Assembly: GCA_013350335.1 (NCBI GenBank) | Contig: CM023537.1 | Coordinates: forward strand, 51,530,608-51,594,607 | Length of the DNA: 64,000 bases | Source: Chimonanthus salicifolius | Taxonomy: Eukaryota; Streptophyta; Magnoliopsida; Laurales; Calycanthaceae | Direction of reading: 5' to 3' | In this document: positions 1 to 10,892 of the stretch, in pieces | Layout: each line of letters opens with the position of its first letter | Position numbering within the stretch: the first letter of the stretch is position 1 | Notes under the pieces: model-generated | What the model saw: only the letters and a program-made list of their open reading frames with translations | Told to the model about the DNA's origin: nothing | Database searches by the model: none | Position numbers and translations under genes: made by a program

Positions 1-4
1 GAAT

Positions 5-3000
5 TTGGCCCAAGAAGAGGAACCAGTGGCAGAGGTAGAGTCAGAGAAGTCAGATTCCATCCCCGAAGAAGAAATCAATTATGGTGAGTCAGGGGATAAT
101 CTTATAATCCAGTATTCTTTGTTCACACCAAAAGAAGAGATCAAAGACGAATGGCTTCGTATTAACCTTTTCCATACACGTTGCACTATCGGAGGCAAGG
201 TATGTCATTTAATCATTGATAGTGGTAGTTGCAGTAACGTTGTTTCACTTGAAGTTGTTGAAAAGTTGAAATTGAAGACTCAAAAACATCCTAAACCCTT
301 CCAAATGTCATGGTTAAAGAAGGGAGGTGAATTTGTGGTAGATAAGAAATGCCTAGTTTCTTTTCAAATTGGGGGAAAATACTACGACGATGTATGGTGT
401 GACGTAGTACCCATGGATGCATGTCACTTGTTATTAGGCAGACCTTGGCAGTATGATAGAGATACCCATCATTATGGCCGCAAAAATATCTACTCATTCC
501 ACAAGGATGGTACCAAGCATATTTTGGGACCTTTGAGAGACTTAGAGAAAGTCCGGCCCAAAAAGACAAATGTTAATTTGATCACCTTTTCTGAAATACA
601 ATTGACCGTTAAAGAGAGAGGAGAATTATTTGCACTTGTAGCCAAGGAAGTGGACACAGCTGAGAAAACTATCCCTCCACTGCTACAACCAATTATGCAA
701 GAATTTGCTGATGTATTCCCTGATGAGTTACCAGCAGGATTACCACCTATGAGAGATATACAACATTGTATTGACCTCATTCCAGGATCGACTTTACCAA
801 ATAGAGCTGCTTACAGATTGAGTCCTACAGAAAGTGCAGAATTGAATCGACAGGTATATGAATTAATAGACAGAGGTTTCATCCGTGACAGTATGAGTCC
901 TTGTTCTGTGCCAGCACTATTGACTCCAAAGAAAGATGGCAGTTGGCGTATGTGTGTTGATAGCAGGGCTATCAACAAGATCACTATTTGTTATTGTTTT
1001 CCGATCCCGAGACTTGATGATATGCTGGATATGTTAGCAGGGGCAATGATATTCTCCAAAATTGATTTAAAAAGTGGGTACCATCAAATCAGAGTCAGAC
1101 CAGGTGATGAATGGAAAACGGCATTTAAAACTAAAGAGGGCTTATATGAGTGGCTGGTTATGCCATTTGGCCTTTCCAATGCCCCAAGTACCTTTATGAG
1201 GGTAATGAACCAAGTACTCAAGCCTTTCATTGGTAAGTTTGTCGTGGTCTACTTTGACGACATTCTTATCTACAGTCGGAATGAGCAGCAGCACATTGAT
1301 CACCTTCGCCAAGTTTTTGAGACCTTGAGAAAGGAACAACTGTATGCAAATCCAAAGAAATGGACTTTTATGACTAACGAAGTTATTTTCTTAGGATATG
1401 TTGTGAGTACAGATGGCATCAAAGTAGATGAAGCAAAGGTAGAAGCAGTGCGTGACTGGCCGACGCTAAAGAATGTACATGAGGCACGCAGTTTTCATGG
1501 CTTGGCTTCTTTCTACAGACGGTTCGTCAGGAACTTCAGCATGATTATGGCCCCTTTTACAGATTGTTTGAAAAATGGTGAGTTCCAGTGGACACAAGCA
1601 GCAGAAGAGAGCTTTCAGACTATCAAGCAGCGGTTGACTGAAGCTCTAGTCTTAGCCATTCCAGATTTCAAGAAGCAGTTTGTGGTTGATTGTGATGCAT
1701 CTCATACTGGTGTGGGTGCAGTCCTCAGTCAAGAACAACGCCCAGTTGCATTCTATAGTGAGAAGTTGAACGGAGCTCAGAAGAGATATTCTACATACGA
1801 CTTAGAGTTCTATGCTATTGTCCAAGCCCTCAGACACTGGCGTCATTATCTTCTCCATCAGCCTTTTGTGCTTAACTCTGATCATCAAGCACTGAGTTAC
1901 ATCAATGGGCAACACAAGCTCAACACCCGGCATGCCAAGTGGGTTTCTCTTATACAAGCATTTACTTTTGTAGTACAACACAAGTCTGGAGTTCAAAACA
2001 AGGTCGCAGATGCTCTCAGCAGGAAATCAGCCTTGTTGACTCAGATGCGGGTGCATGTGCTTGGATTTGATACTTTTCAAGACCTATATCAGAATGATCA
2101 TCACTTTGAACCGATTTGGCAACAACTTAGCCAAAATCGACCCTGTGGCGAATATAGTATGCAAGATGGCTACATATTCAAAGATTCTAGACTATGTATT
2201 CCGCAATGTTCACTACGAGAGAGGCTAGTCAAAGAATTACATAGTGGTGGACTAGCAGGACATTTTGGTCGAGATAAGACCATGGCACTATTGGAAGAGA
2301 AGTTTTATTGGCCAAGTATGAAGCGAGAGGTGAGCAGTTTTGTCAACCGTTGTTATATCTGTCAAACAGCAAAAGGACACTCTCAAAATACAGGGCTTTA
2401 TACTCCTCTCCCTGTTCCAGCAGCACCATGGGAGGATGTATCCATGGATTTTGTCTTAGGTTTGCCGAGAACACAACGAGGTATGGACAACATATTAGTT
2501 GTGGTGGATAGATTTTCCAAGATGGCACACTTCATTCCATGCAAGAAGTCTTCAGATGCCTCAGAAGTCTTCAGATGCCTCACATGTGGCGGCATTGTAT
2601 TTGAAAGAGGTCGTCAAATTGCATGGTATTCCAAAATCTATCGTCTCCGATAGAGATACGAAGTTCATGAGTCACTTCTGGCTTTCTCTCTGGCGACAGT
2701 TGGGTACACAGTTGAAGTTTAGCAGTGCCTATCATCCACAGACCGACGGTCAGACTGAGGTGGTTAACAGGACTTTGGGTAATCTCCTAAGAAGTTTGAT
2801 TGGACGGAAGCCAAGGCAATGGGATTTGATTTTACCACATGCTGAATTTGCCTACAATCGCTCGACAAGTCGTACGACAGGTCACAGTCCATTTCAAGTT
2901 GTATATGGTTTCAATCCCAGCAGTGTGTTAGATTTGGTGCCATTACCTTCAAAAGGACCAAAATCTCAAGCAGCTGACGATTTAATTGCAGAGATCAAAC

Positions 3001-3524
3001 AGTTGCATAAGCAGGTACGTCATAAGATTGAACAGAGCAATCTCCAGTTCAAGGAAGCTGCAGACAAGCACAGGCGACGGGCCGTTTTTGATGCAGGTGA
3101 TATGGTATGGGTACACCTCCGGAAAGAGCGATTTCCAACGGGTACCTATGGCAAACTGAAGATGCGTAACATAGGTCCGTGCGAGGTTCTAAGGCGGATT
3201 AATGATAATGCTTACCAAGTGAAGTTGCCAGAAGGTCTCAATATTTCCGATGTTTTTAATGTGTCCGATTTATGCATCTATAGTGGAGATGAAGATTTCA
3301 GTGATACAAACTCGAGGACGAGTTCTTTCCAGGGTGGAGAGAATGATGCGGACATCGGTGACAAAGAAGATGAGATTTTGGCCTTGGCATTAGATTTTTA
3401 TGAGAAGTTCCATAGGATGTCCAATGACAATGAATCCTATCAATTGGACCATGGAATTCAGCCCAAGAACAGGCCCAGCAGAGCAGGCCCAATGGCTAAA
3501 GAGGTGCTGATGGTTGTGAATTAG
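5..3524 (+). pseudogene. Ty3/gypsy pol polyprotein (protease-RT-RNase H-integrase), frameshifted
   Basis: Retrotransposon polyprotein that would copy element RNA into DNA and integrate it. The left edge of the window cuts off gag. Visible in order: aspartic protease motif IIDSGSCSN (about residue 68), reverse transcriptase with VVYFDDILIYS (about residue 420), RNase H starting at FVVDCDASHTG, integrase zinc finger (H..H..CYIC near residue 785) and integrase core with PWEDVSMDFVLGLP. The frame then breaks near 2,560 and continues in another frame from about 2,540 to 3,524 with IVSDRDTKF, YHPQTDGQTE and a GPY/F-like module ending FNVSDLCIY. The break coincides with a 19-bp tandem duplication. 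The C-terminal tail runs to the start of the 3' LTR, which recalls CRM-type chromoviruses, but the lineage is uncertain. Family call is secure; function is lost as it stands. Confidence 0.93.
2544..2581 (+). repeat. 19-bp perfect tandem duplication that breaks the gypsy integrase frame
   Basis: The unit AGAAGTCTTCAGATGCCTC occurs twice in direct tandem (2,544-2,562 and 2,563-2,581). Nineteen is not a multiple of three, and the reading frame changes by exactly one position across it, which matches the two overlapping open frames. Confidence 0.95.
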
Positions 3525-3644
3525 AATCCTAAATCAGCTAGGATTTTAATTAAATTAGGAAAGTTTCTTTGTGTTATTTTCTAGATTGAGAATTTGTTAT
3601 TTTCATAATTGGAGGGTTGGCTCCTTGTTACTTGTTAACATAGA

Positions 3645-3730
3645 ACTCTCTTTCCTTGTTAAGGTAGGACTCTCTTTCCTTGTTAAGATAGGACTCTCTT
3701 TCCTTGTTAAAGTAAAACTCTCTTTCCTTA
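3645..3730 (+). repeat. 24-bp tandem repeats in gypsy LTR U3
   Basis: About 3.5 copies of a 24-bp unit starting ACTCTCTTTCCTTGTTAAG lie just upstream of the LTR TATA box. U3 repeats in this position often act as enhancer-like elements; that role is inferred here. Confidence 0.85.
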
Positions 3731-3747
3731 TTTTAGGTTAGGATTTC

Positions 3748-3806
3748 TTATAAATAAGATTGTAATCAGCCCCTTGAGGGAGGGAATATTTTTTTGATGA
3801 ATAAAA
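3748..3806 (+). promoter_or_regulatory. LTR core promoter (TATA box) and polyadenylation signal
   Basis: TTATAAATAAG at 3,748-3,758 is followed about 45 bp later by GATGAATAAAATT, a polyadenylation signal. This is the usual U3/R order in plant LTRs and supports transcription in the + direction. Confidence 0.65.
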
Positions 3807-4371
3807 TTTAGTTTATTTTCTTTCCAAACCGTGGTGTGTTTGTGGAAGTTGAAGACTGCAAAAGGTTGCAGATTCTTGCTGAAAAGATTCAGCCAATTGT
3901 TTGTCTTGCCGTTGGCACCCAGTTGAGGAAAGCCAGTCCAAGACCAAGTTATACAGGTTGTTCTAACTACAATCCAAGTGCTGGATGGTAGTTCTGCCAC
4001 CTGTTTGGGAAGTGAGCAGCGTGTAGGACTGTCCACTGCAGCAAAGTCCAGGCCGGTGCAGAGAGGGGTGTTGTATCTCAACTGGCAGACGCAGGCGGCA
4101 GAGAGAGTTCCAGACGTGGCTGATAGAGAGGCAGCCAGCGTTGATTATACAGTCTTGTGGATTAAGCGCCAGGCGGCTGTGTGGGAACTCCTTTCCTTTG
4201 GCTTTGTTTGCTGATTGTTTTTTTTATCGTGTACTTGGATTTTTTTTTTGTTTCACAAGGCCCATCTTAGACCCGTTTAATTATCAAGCTTCCGCGTAAT
4301 ATTTGGGTTTTGACAATTTATTTGTCTTAGCCTACATCAATACTCCAAGTTAATTGCCTTCTGCTGATTAG

Positions 4372-5173
4372 ATCGGTCCTCTAAGCCGGAGCAAACTGAG
4401 GCCTGTGGCTTCTACAGAGTGTGCACTTGCAGGGAATGTGGTGCAGAAGCAGATGTTAGGCAAAGGCTCATCTGTGATCGGTGTGAAGCAGCGTACCACA
4501 TCACCTGTATCAAGCCTGCCATCGAAGGGATACCTATCAGCTGGTATTTACCTATTTGACAGATAAGGAACTGCCAGAGCCAGAGTCCACCAAAATCCAT
4601 GGGGAGACTCCACATCAAAACTGTGTGGTGTGCAAGAGGTGCAATGATACAGATAATCAAATCATTATAAATTGCATAGAGATGACCAGGATATTCAATA
4701 ACTTGGAGGCAACAGTAGATTTCAGTGTGAAAACCAATAATCTTCGAAAGTCACAGAGAAGCAGACATTCACTCTTGTGCATGCTATGTAAAATGCGTGA
4801 AGAGGATGGAAAGAAAATGCTTGTATGTGGAAATACACATTGTCCTAACAAGTACTTTCACCTAAGATGTTTGCGTTTCAAGCAATTAAATTGCCCATAT
4901 TCACAGTGGTACTGCCCTTCTTGCCTCTGCAGAGCTTGCCTGTTTGATAAGGATGATGACAAGATTGTCCTGTGTGATGGCTGTGATGAGGCATGCCACA
5001 TTTACTGCCTGGTTCCACCCCGAACTACCATACCAAAGGGGAGTTGGTACTGCAAGTTCTGTAGCATAGAAATCAGGGCAAGGTGCAAGACGAGGATGAG
5101 AAATGAATCCTTTGTCAAGAAACAGAACAACGTGAGTAGAGGTGGATACACGTTTAACCGCATAAGAGACTGA
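4372..5173 (+). pseudogene. EHD3-like PHD-finger protein, 3' exon, frameshifted
   Basis: Resembles the C-terminal part of plant EHD3-type proteins, nuclear PHD-finger regulators (rice EHD3 promotes flowering). A likely 3' splice site (TGCTGATTAG) precedes the exon at 4,372. First PHD finger: CRECG, then LICDRCEAAYHITC, ending GIPISWY. The frame then hits a stop near 4,557, and the continuation lies one frame lower from 4,556, starting TDKELPEPE. The shift is consistent with loss of one base at the last CxxC of that finger. Next come CVVCKRC, a second finger (CMLCK...LVCGNTHCP...WYCPSC) and a third (VLCDGCDEACHIYC...GSWYCKFC), then a short basic tail and stop. Upstream exons would lie left of the inserted gypsy element. 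The family call is good; the exact orthologue is from memory. It is either a pseudogene or has an error near 4,545. Confidence 0.75.
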
Positions 5174-5535
5174 ATTGTGATGGGAATTCAACAGCAAGGA
5201 AGAACATACATAGATGAAGAAAGTCCTAGCTGCTATCTTGAATTCCATTTTTTGTGACAGAATCTCATATCAAACTTGGTTTTGTTATATTTTGGTGTTG
5301 GCTGAATATCATCTTCTGTATCCTCTCACCTTTATGAAACTTTGTCCTTGGGTGGCAGCATGCATGTTATAGATTTTAAAATGAAGGTAATACATCGTTT
5401 TCTCTCGAAGAAGAAAAAGGGTAATTATATATGGCTCTCATTTGAACAAAACTGGCATTTACCTGTTTATGCACAACTGCGTGAGGGGCACTTCCTTTCA
5501 GTCTTCCAGTCTGTTAAGCTTTATTGGCAAACTTC
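5174..5535 (+). other. Probable 3' UTR of the EHD3-like exon / non-coding
   Basis: No coding signal. The stretch follows the PHD stop codon directly and ends where the LINE poly(A) tail (poly-T on this strand) begins, so it is likely old 3' UTR. Confidence 0.4.
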
Positions 5536-7005
5536 TTTTTTTTTTTGAGCGGTAACAATAGAAATTATATTAGAAGAACAAGAGCAAATACAAGAAGATA
5601 GAAGAGGTCTAATAGAATTAGACCCGAACCAAGAAAAGAAAAAAGAGAAAGAAACGAGAAAGATAAGAAGAACAAGAGAGAAAAAGAACTCAAACAACAA
5701 CAACTCCAATCTCAAAGGAGAAACACGCTAGAGGAAAGACCAGTGACACTAAGCTTGACAAAAAAATCTGCCAACCCATTTGCTGCTCGACCGATTTGTA
5801 TGAAGGAAACGTCCATTCCTGAAACCATCTCCCTAATCTCTCTAACCAAAGTGATCAATCTCCAGGGTGGGCTTTTATGTCCCATTCTCCACTTGATTGC
5901 ATTTGCCGAGTTCTCCTCAATAATGAGTTTTCCTTCTCTAGATGATTTCCAGGTGAGCAAAGCTCTTCTATTGCTAAGGATTTCTGCTTTGTTAGAATCT
6001 CTAGTTCCCACCGACTCAATGAAGACAATGGAAGTGGATCCCTCATGATCTCTCAACACCCCATGTGATACCCTGCCCCTCCCTTTCTTGGAGTCCCACA
6101 TCGGTGGGAAAGAAAAGAGGGGGTGGGTTTATTTGAAGCCACCCATGGAACTCAAGTGTGAGTCCTTCCAGCCCTGTGTGGGTAGTGGAAACAAAACCTT
6201 GAGGGGGTGGACCCTGGAGAGGACAATATCATGCTGTGTATTGTGAGTTGCGTACTCTGATACCAGGTGAGGCCTTTTGGGCCTTAGCCATGTGAGTCTG
6301 GGCCCAAATGCAAAACAGTGCAGGTTCAAACTGTATGCGAGGCCCAAAGCGGACAATATCACATTGAATCAAACCCTAAGCCCTGTATTCATGTCAGGTC
6401 GTTCCAAATTTGGTATCAGAGCCGAGTTCAACACTCGGACTGTGTGAGCTTTCGTCCTTCCCCTGTAGTTGTTAAGCTGAACCGGATCGAGCGGGGACAG
6501 CTCGAGGCTTTAGAGAGGGTGATTGTGATACGCTGTTCCTCCCTTTCTTGGAGTCCCACATCGATGGGAAAGAAGAGAGGGGGTGGGTTTATTTGAAGTC
6601 ACCCATGGAACTCAAGTGTGAGGCCTTCCAGCTCTGTGTGGGTAGTGGAAACAAAACCTTGAGGGGGTGGACCCCAGAGAGGACAATATCATGCTGTGTA
6701 TTGTGAGCTGCGTACTCTGATACCAGGTGAGGCCTTTTGGGCCTTGGCCATGTGGGCCTGGGCCCAAATGCAAAACCGTGCAGGTACGAACTGTGTACGA
6801 GCCCCAAAGCGGACAATATCACACTGAGTCAAACCCTAAGCTCTATATTTGGGTCGGGTCGTTACACCCCACCAATCCCTTTGCTAAGGATTTCTGCCTC
6901 GTTAGAATCTCTAGTTCCCACAGGCTCAATGAAAAAATGGAAGTGGATCCCTCATGATCTCTCAACACCCCACCAATCCCAGCAGGACCAGGTAAACATT
7001 TTTGG
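5536..7005 (-). pseudogene. 5'-truncated LINE with RNase H-like domain, interrupted by a TRIM
   Basis: Minus-strand relic of a plant L1-type retrotransposon. A T-run at about 5,536-5,546 marks the poly(A) tail. The translation has the RNase H-like (RVT_3) pattern: GVLRDHEGS, then NKAEILSNRRAL (E catalytic position), SFIQIGRAANGLADFF near the C-terminus. At the 5' end, minus-strand sequence at 6,970-7,000 reads PGPAGIGGVLRDHEG. The stretch TTGCTAAGGATTTCTG...CAACACCCCA occurs twice (about 5,970-6,063 and 6,880-6,980), so part of the LINE was duplicated, and a TRIM then landed in the first copy. Reverse transcriptase and endonuclease regions are absent, so it is dead. Confidence 0.8.
6064..6866 (+). 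mobile_element. Complete TRIM (mini LTR retrotransposon) with 5-bp TSD
   Basis: Two 343-bp direct repeats (6,064-6,406 and 6,524-6,866) begin TGTGATAC and end GTC-GTT-C/A-CA. Between them is a 117-bp internal region. TGGTATCAGAGCC at 6,411 is the initiator Met-tRNA primer site. A purine run (TAGAGAGGGTGAT) precedes the right LTR. The element is flanked by CCCCA at 6,059-6,063 and 6,867-6,871. It has no coding capacity, so movement would depend on proteins from another element. Confidence 0.92.
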
Positions 7006-7639
7006 TAGGTGGAGAATGCAGCTTCTCAAATTTTACATTATCGGGTATGTCCTCGGTTATAAAATTGGACTGAAATTTGAAAATGTAGGTGATATTTCAG
7101 AAATATCGATCGAAGTTTCTGAAAAATGCAGATTTCAATCTGAGATTAGATTAAAAATTTTAGCTGATATTTCAGATTTTGACCAAAATTTGTAAGGGTA
7201 TGGCATCTCCACATTTGTGAGTTAAAAATTTATGTAGCAGTCCATTGTTGGTCAGGGCTGCACAAAAGTTGAATTGCTTGATTCTATCTTTAATCGTTTG
7301 ATCAAGAAATCATGTTGATATGTGGGATCAGTGAAGATGACATTGATCATTACATTTTCTCGCTTTGTAGAACCTCTTATAAAATACCCATGTTCTCTGA
7401 CCCCATGGCGATCCTCTACTGACTCTTTAAAAAAATTCCTCTTCAACGTTTACCATCGATGGAGCTCACATAGTTTAATGGGATGGATAGAAATTTTATG
7501 ACTAATATAATTTAAGGGTGATGCCTCAATCGGATCATCATAACATTTTGAAATAGTTCATAAAAAGTAAATAACGTGTAGCAATCAAATTTGCAAATTT
7601 TAAAATAACTAGTTTTAAGACAAAGGCTCAAATTGTACT
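7006..7639. other. Unannotated AT-rich stretch
   Basis: No plausible gene. The first part (7,070-7,195) repeats the phrase GATATTTCAG and may be a worn relative of the CGGCCGATA-type MITEs seen at 11.3 and 50.1 kb. The rest is featureless. Confidence 0.4.
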
Positions 7640-7822
7640 AATCCAATATCTTTGTTATTAACCCAGAGGGGGTAGCTTCAAGTTCGATTTATGCTCAAAT
7701 CCCTCTGGGATTACTTCTTATTGACTTAACCAATGTGTGTGAATTGGGAAGTTTACACATACTCATGAGATTAGTCTCACTTCTAATGTGGGGTGGAGAT
7801 ATCCATGTTTCAAAAAAAAAAA
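7640..7822 (+). mobile_element. tRNA-derived SINE
   Basis: Contains a box B-like AAGTTCGATTTATGCTC near 7,679, a tRNA-unrelated body and a 3' A-run at about 7,811-7,822. The body (TTTACACATACTC, GTGGGGTGGAGATATCC) resembles the SINEs at 45.1 and 49.6 kb. Box A is degraded. Confidence 0.5.
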
Positions 7823-7954
7823 ACAATATCTTTATTATATTTTATATACCCATTTTAATATTTCAATGTGGAGATTTGAAAAGCCTCCCGGGTTCATTTC
7901 TTAGTTCTATCTTTTTTCATTTTTATCTAACTAGTCTGGTAGGCCAACAATTTC

Positions 7955-8120
7955 CACTGTGTGTTGAAGGCCACGGCCGGCCCTAGCTTAAGGCCAAATC
8001 AGCGACCGCCTAGGGCCTCCAATTTGACCAATGGCCTAGGGCCCCCACCATACACTTTCTCTAGGACCTAGAGCCCCTACCAGTGTAGGCCCCTGAAATT
8101 TCAGAGCGGGCATACAAGTA
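7955..8120 (+). mobile_element. Fragment of a hAT-like element end
   Basis: GGCCGGCCCTAGCTTAAGGC followed by CGCCTAGGGCC matches the terminal region of the hAT-like element at 10,893 (GGTCGGCCCTGG...CGCCTAGGGTCC). No opposite end was found, so this is a truncated copy. Confidence 0.45.
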
Positions 8121-8282
8121 TGCTCCATATAAATTTGATTCTGACAAGAATATGGTACCATGATCATAAGTGATTGGGTCTATGCTACTTTCAATTAAAG
8201 ATTAGCATATTGGTCAACACTTGTCAAGTTTTTCATTTACTAGTATGATAGTGTTGGTGTATGTGTAGGCTAGTATAAAATA

Positions 8283-8324
8283 TACTCCCTCCGTCCCATT
8301 TTAGTTGTCTCATTTGAAACATTT
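8283..8324 (+). mobile_element. Stowaway-type MITE terminus, truncated
   Basis: TACTCCCTCCGTCCCATTTT is the hallmark end of Stowaway/Tc1-mariner MITEs and follows a TA dinucleotide. The sequence is cut off at 8,325 by a TRIM, and the second terminus is not recognisable to the right. Confidence 0.6.
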
Positions 8325-9463
8325 TGTAATGATCCGACCAGAACACAGCGCTTAGGGCTTGACTCAGTGTGATATTGTCCGCTTTGGGCCTCGTATATAG
8401 CTCGAACCCATACGGTTTTGCCTCTGGGCCGGGCCCACATGGTCCAGCCCAAAACGCGTCATGCTTGAGTATGAGGGGTGGTGTGAAACTTTGTTCCAAA
8501 CTGATGTGGGAAGGAAACAAAACCTTGAGGGGGTGGACCCCAGAGAGGACAATATCATGCTGTGTGTTATGAGCTGCGTACTCTAATACCAAGTGAGGCC
8601 TTTTGGGCTGGGCCACGTGGGCCAGGGCCCAAAGGCAAAACTGTGCGGATTCGAGCTGTGTGCGAGGCACAAAGAGGACAATATCACACTGAGTCAAGCC
8701 CTAAGCCCTGTGTTCGGGTCGGGTCGTTACAGTTTGGTATCAGAGCCGAGTTCAACACTCGGACTGTGTGGACCTCCTCTTTCCCCGATGTTGTCGAGCC
8801 GGAGGCGACTCGAGGCTTTACGGGGGGTGATTGTGAAACCCTTTTCCAAATTGACGTGGGAAGTCCCAATCGGTTTGGAAGGAAATGAGATGAGGGGTTA
8901 TAAGAGGCCTTCCAGCCCAGTGGGGTAGTGGAAACAAAACCTTGAGGGGGTGGACCTCAGAGAGGACAATATCATGCTGGGTGTTATGAGCTGTGTACTC
9001 TGATACCAGTTGAGGCCTTTTGGTCCGTGCCCAAATACAAAACCGTGTAGGTTCGAGCTGTGTGCTAAGTCAAGCCCTAAGCCCTGTGTTTGGGTCGGGT
9101 TATTACAGGTGGCCTTTTAAACCCCCTCATTTTTCTCATCCTCCACCAATGTAGGACTCCCACATCAGTGGGCAGGGTGCCACAATCACCCTCCCTAAAG
9201 CCTCAAGCCGTCCCCAGCTCGACAACATCAGGGAAGGAGGAAAGCCCACACAGTCCGAGTATTGAACTAAGCTCTGATACCAATTTTTAACGATCTGACC
9301 CGAACACAGGGCTTAGGGCTCAAGTCAGTGTGATATTGTCCACTTCGGGCCTCGCATACAGCTCAAACCCGCACGGTTTTCCTTTTGGGCCTGGGCCCAC
9401 ATGGCCCGCCCCAAAACGCGTCATGCTTGAGTATGAGGGGCGGCCTCTTAAAACCTTATCTCT
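8325..9463 (-). mobile_element. TRIM on the minus strand, split by a nested TRIM
   Basis: Minus-oriented relative of the 6.06-kb TRIM. The left (3') LTR starts TGTAATGATCC at 8,325, is interrupted at 8,482-9,107, and resumes from 9,113 to about 9,184 (GTGCCACA). The internal region contains the complement of the primer site (GCTCTGATACCA, 9,271-9,282). The right (5') LTR starts near 9,288 and loses similarity at about 9,463. Shared marker in both LTRs: CAAAACGCGTCATGCTTGAG. Confidence 0.8.
8482..9107 (+). mobile_element. TRIM nested inside another TRIM, 5-bp TSD
   Basis: The left LTR runs 8,482-8,731 and the right LTR 8,832-9,107, both starting TGTGAAAC and ending TTACA. The primer site TGGTATCAGAGCC is at 8,735. 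The target duplication GGTGG is at 8,477-8,481 and 9,108-9,112, inside the LTR of the older minus-strand TRIM. The LTRs differ in length, so there have been small indels since insertion. Confidence 0.9.
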
Positions 9464-9944
9464 ACTGATCCAAGATTAAACAATTGTGTCCTCTATAATT
9501 TCATGATCCAATGCAATCTTGTTTGACAAACCATGAAAGGGGGACTGATTTAAAACTACCATTGTTGGCTATTACCAGCTTCTGATACAATAGAAATGAT
9601 AGATGCAATGTACTAGTTTGCATACAACTGGTGCCCCAAATAGATGGGATACGGATCAGTGATACCAACGTTTATAATATTTTTCATATACAACCATAAT
9701 TGGGTTGAAGATTTTACTAGTTAACCCGACCCGATCCGACTAAAATTAGACAAAAATGGATTCAGAATGAGGGTCGGATCAGAATTTGGGTTGATTCGGG
9801 TCGGATCAGAATTTGGGTTGATTCGGGTTGGATTGAGAATTCGGGTCGGGATGGGTCGTGTTCCATATATATCAACTCGGGTTTAGTTGGATTTTAAGGA
9901 ATCCGACCTATCCGACCCGAGAAGCAGCCCTAGACATACTACTC
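9464..9944. repeat. Non-coding; contains iterated GGGTCGG/TTCGGGT motif
   Basis: No gene. From about 9,720 to 9,930 the sequence is a series of CCGACCC / GGGTCGG phrases with a direct repeat (GGGTCGGATCAGAATTTGGG twice near 9,770-9,820). Similar phrases recur near 32.9-33.0 and 44.0-44.3 kb, so it is probably a dispersed repeat of unknown class. Confidence 0.5.
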
Positions 9945-10770
9945 CGAAAGGAATTGATATCTAGAAAATGCCAACTTTGGTCAGTTTCTTTGAAGATCAC
10001 TAGACAAATAAGCTTATAACCATCCAAAACTTGAATTTTGTAGAATATATCTCACAAAATGAAATTAACAGATTGCAATGAGATCATGGAAGCACATGTT
10101 TACCCATCGTCTTGAGGTACGAATGAGCTTGCAAAAGACACAATTAGTCATGAGTCACATACATCATCGATTGCAGTCACACACGCGGTGCATGGAATAA
10201 ATTTCTTTTTATATAACCAGGGAATGGCAGGTGAGCTATGATTATCAAGAATTTGAAGTGTTCAAAATTTGCTTCGATAAGGAGTGTTTGATGATTGACA
10301 CGTGGCCCAGATATTAAAGTGGACCTCACTGCATTTATTTTTATTTTCGTTTGCATTTATTTCTATTTTAGTTAGCACAATTTCTTTGTGGTCATCACTT
10401 CCCAATTTTTTTTCTTTCTTTGTGGTCATCTCAATGTGATAACGTTGAGAGTCCAACATGGACGGACACCTTGGGCAGTGTCCCTCTTGGTTTGTAACTC
10501 TCGATTTCAGTGTTTCTTTATATAAGTACATGGATGTAAGGGACTGACATTCATTCTCTTCAAAAATATCGAATAAAAATTTGGATTTATTATCTTCCTT
10601 TACCTTCTTCCTCGACCCCAGTTGCAGACAATAATCTCCATTCTGCAACAAACAACAATCTCCATTCTGCCGTTGTTGCAGACGACCTATACCCTGCTTG
10701 CTAATAGCGGTCCTTTGCATCCCTGCGACTGGCCTCTGTATCTGGGCGTTATCCCAGGTGTATTCCGCTA

Positions 10771-10886
10771 CTCTACAAATCCTTGCCTTCCATCAACCAC
10801 CTTCGTCTTCGTTCAAATCCACCTCCGCTGCTCTACAGATCCTTGTCTTCCATCAACCACCTTCGTCTTCGTTCAAATCCACCTCC
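10771..10886 (+). repeat. 60-bp tandem duplication
   Basis: CTCTACAAATCCTTGCCTTC at 10,771 recurs at 10,831 as CTCTACAGATCCTTGTCTTC, with the rest of the 60-bp unit nearly identical. The period is a multiple of three. Confidence 0.9.
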
Positions 10887-10892
10887 AACACC

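Larger units (their letters stand above)
3505..4315 (+). mobile_element. 3' LTR of the Ty3/gypsy element
   Basis: Non-coding stretch directly after the polyprotein. It follows a purine run (AAAGAGG) and begins TGCTGATGG. It contains 24-bp tandem repeats, a TATA box, a downstream AATAAA and ends near TTTTGACA. Boundaries are approximate because the 5' LTR lies outside the window and no target duplication can be tested. Confidence 0.65.

Noticed and set aside
6411..6428. TGGTATCAGAGC motifs as tRNA genes
   Set aside because: They are only the complement of a tRNA 3' end, placed just inside LTRs: primer-binding sites.
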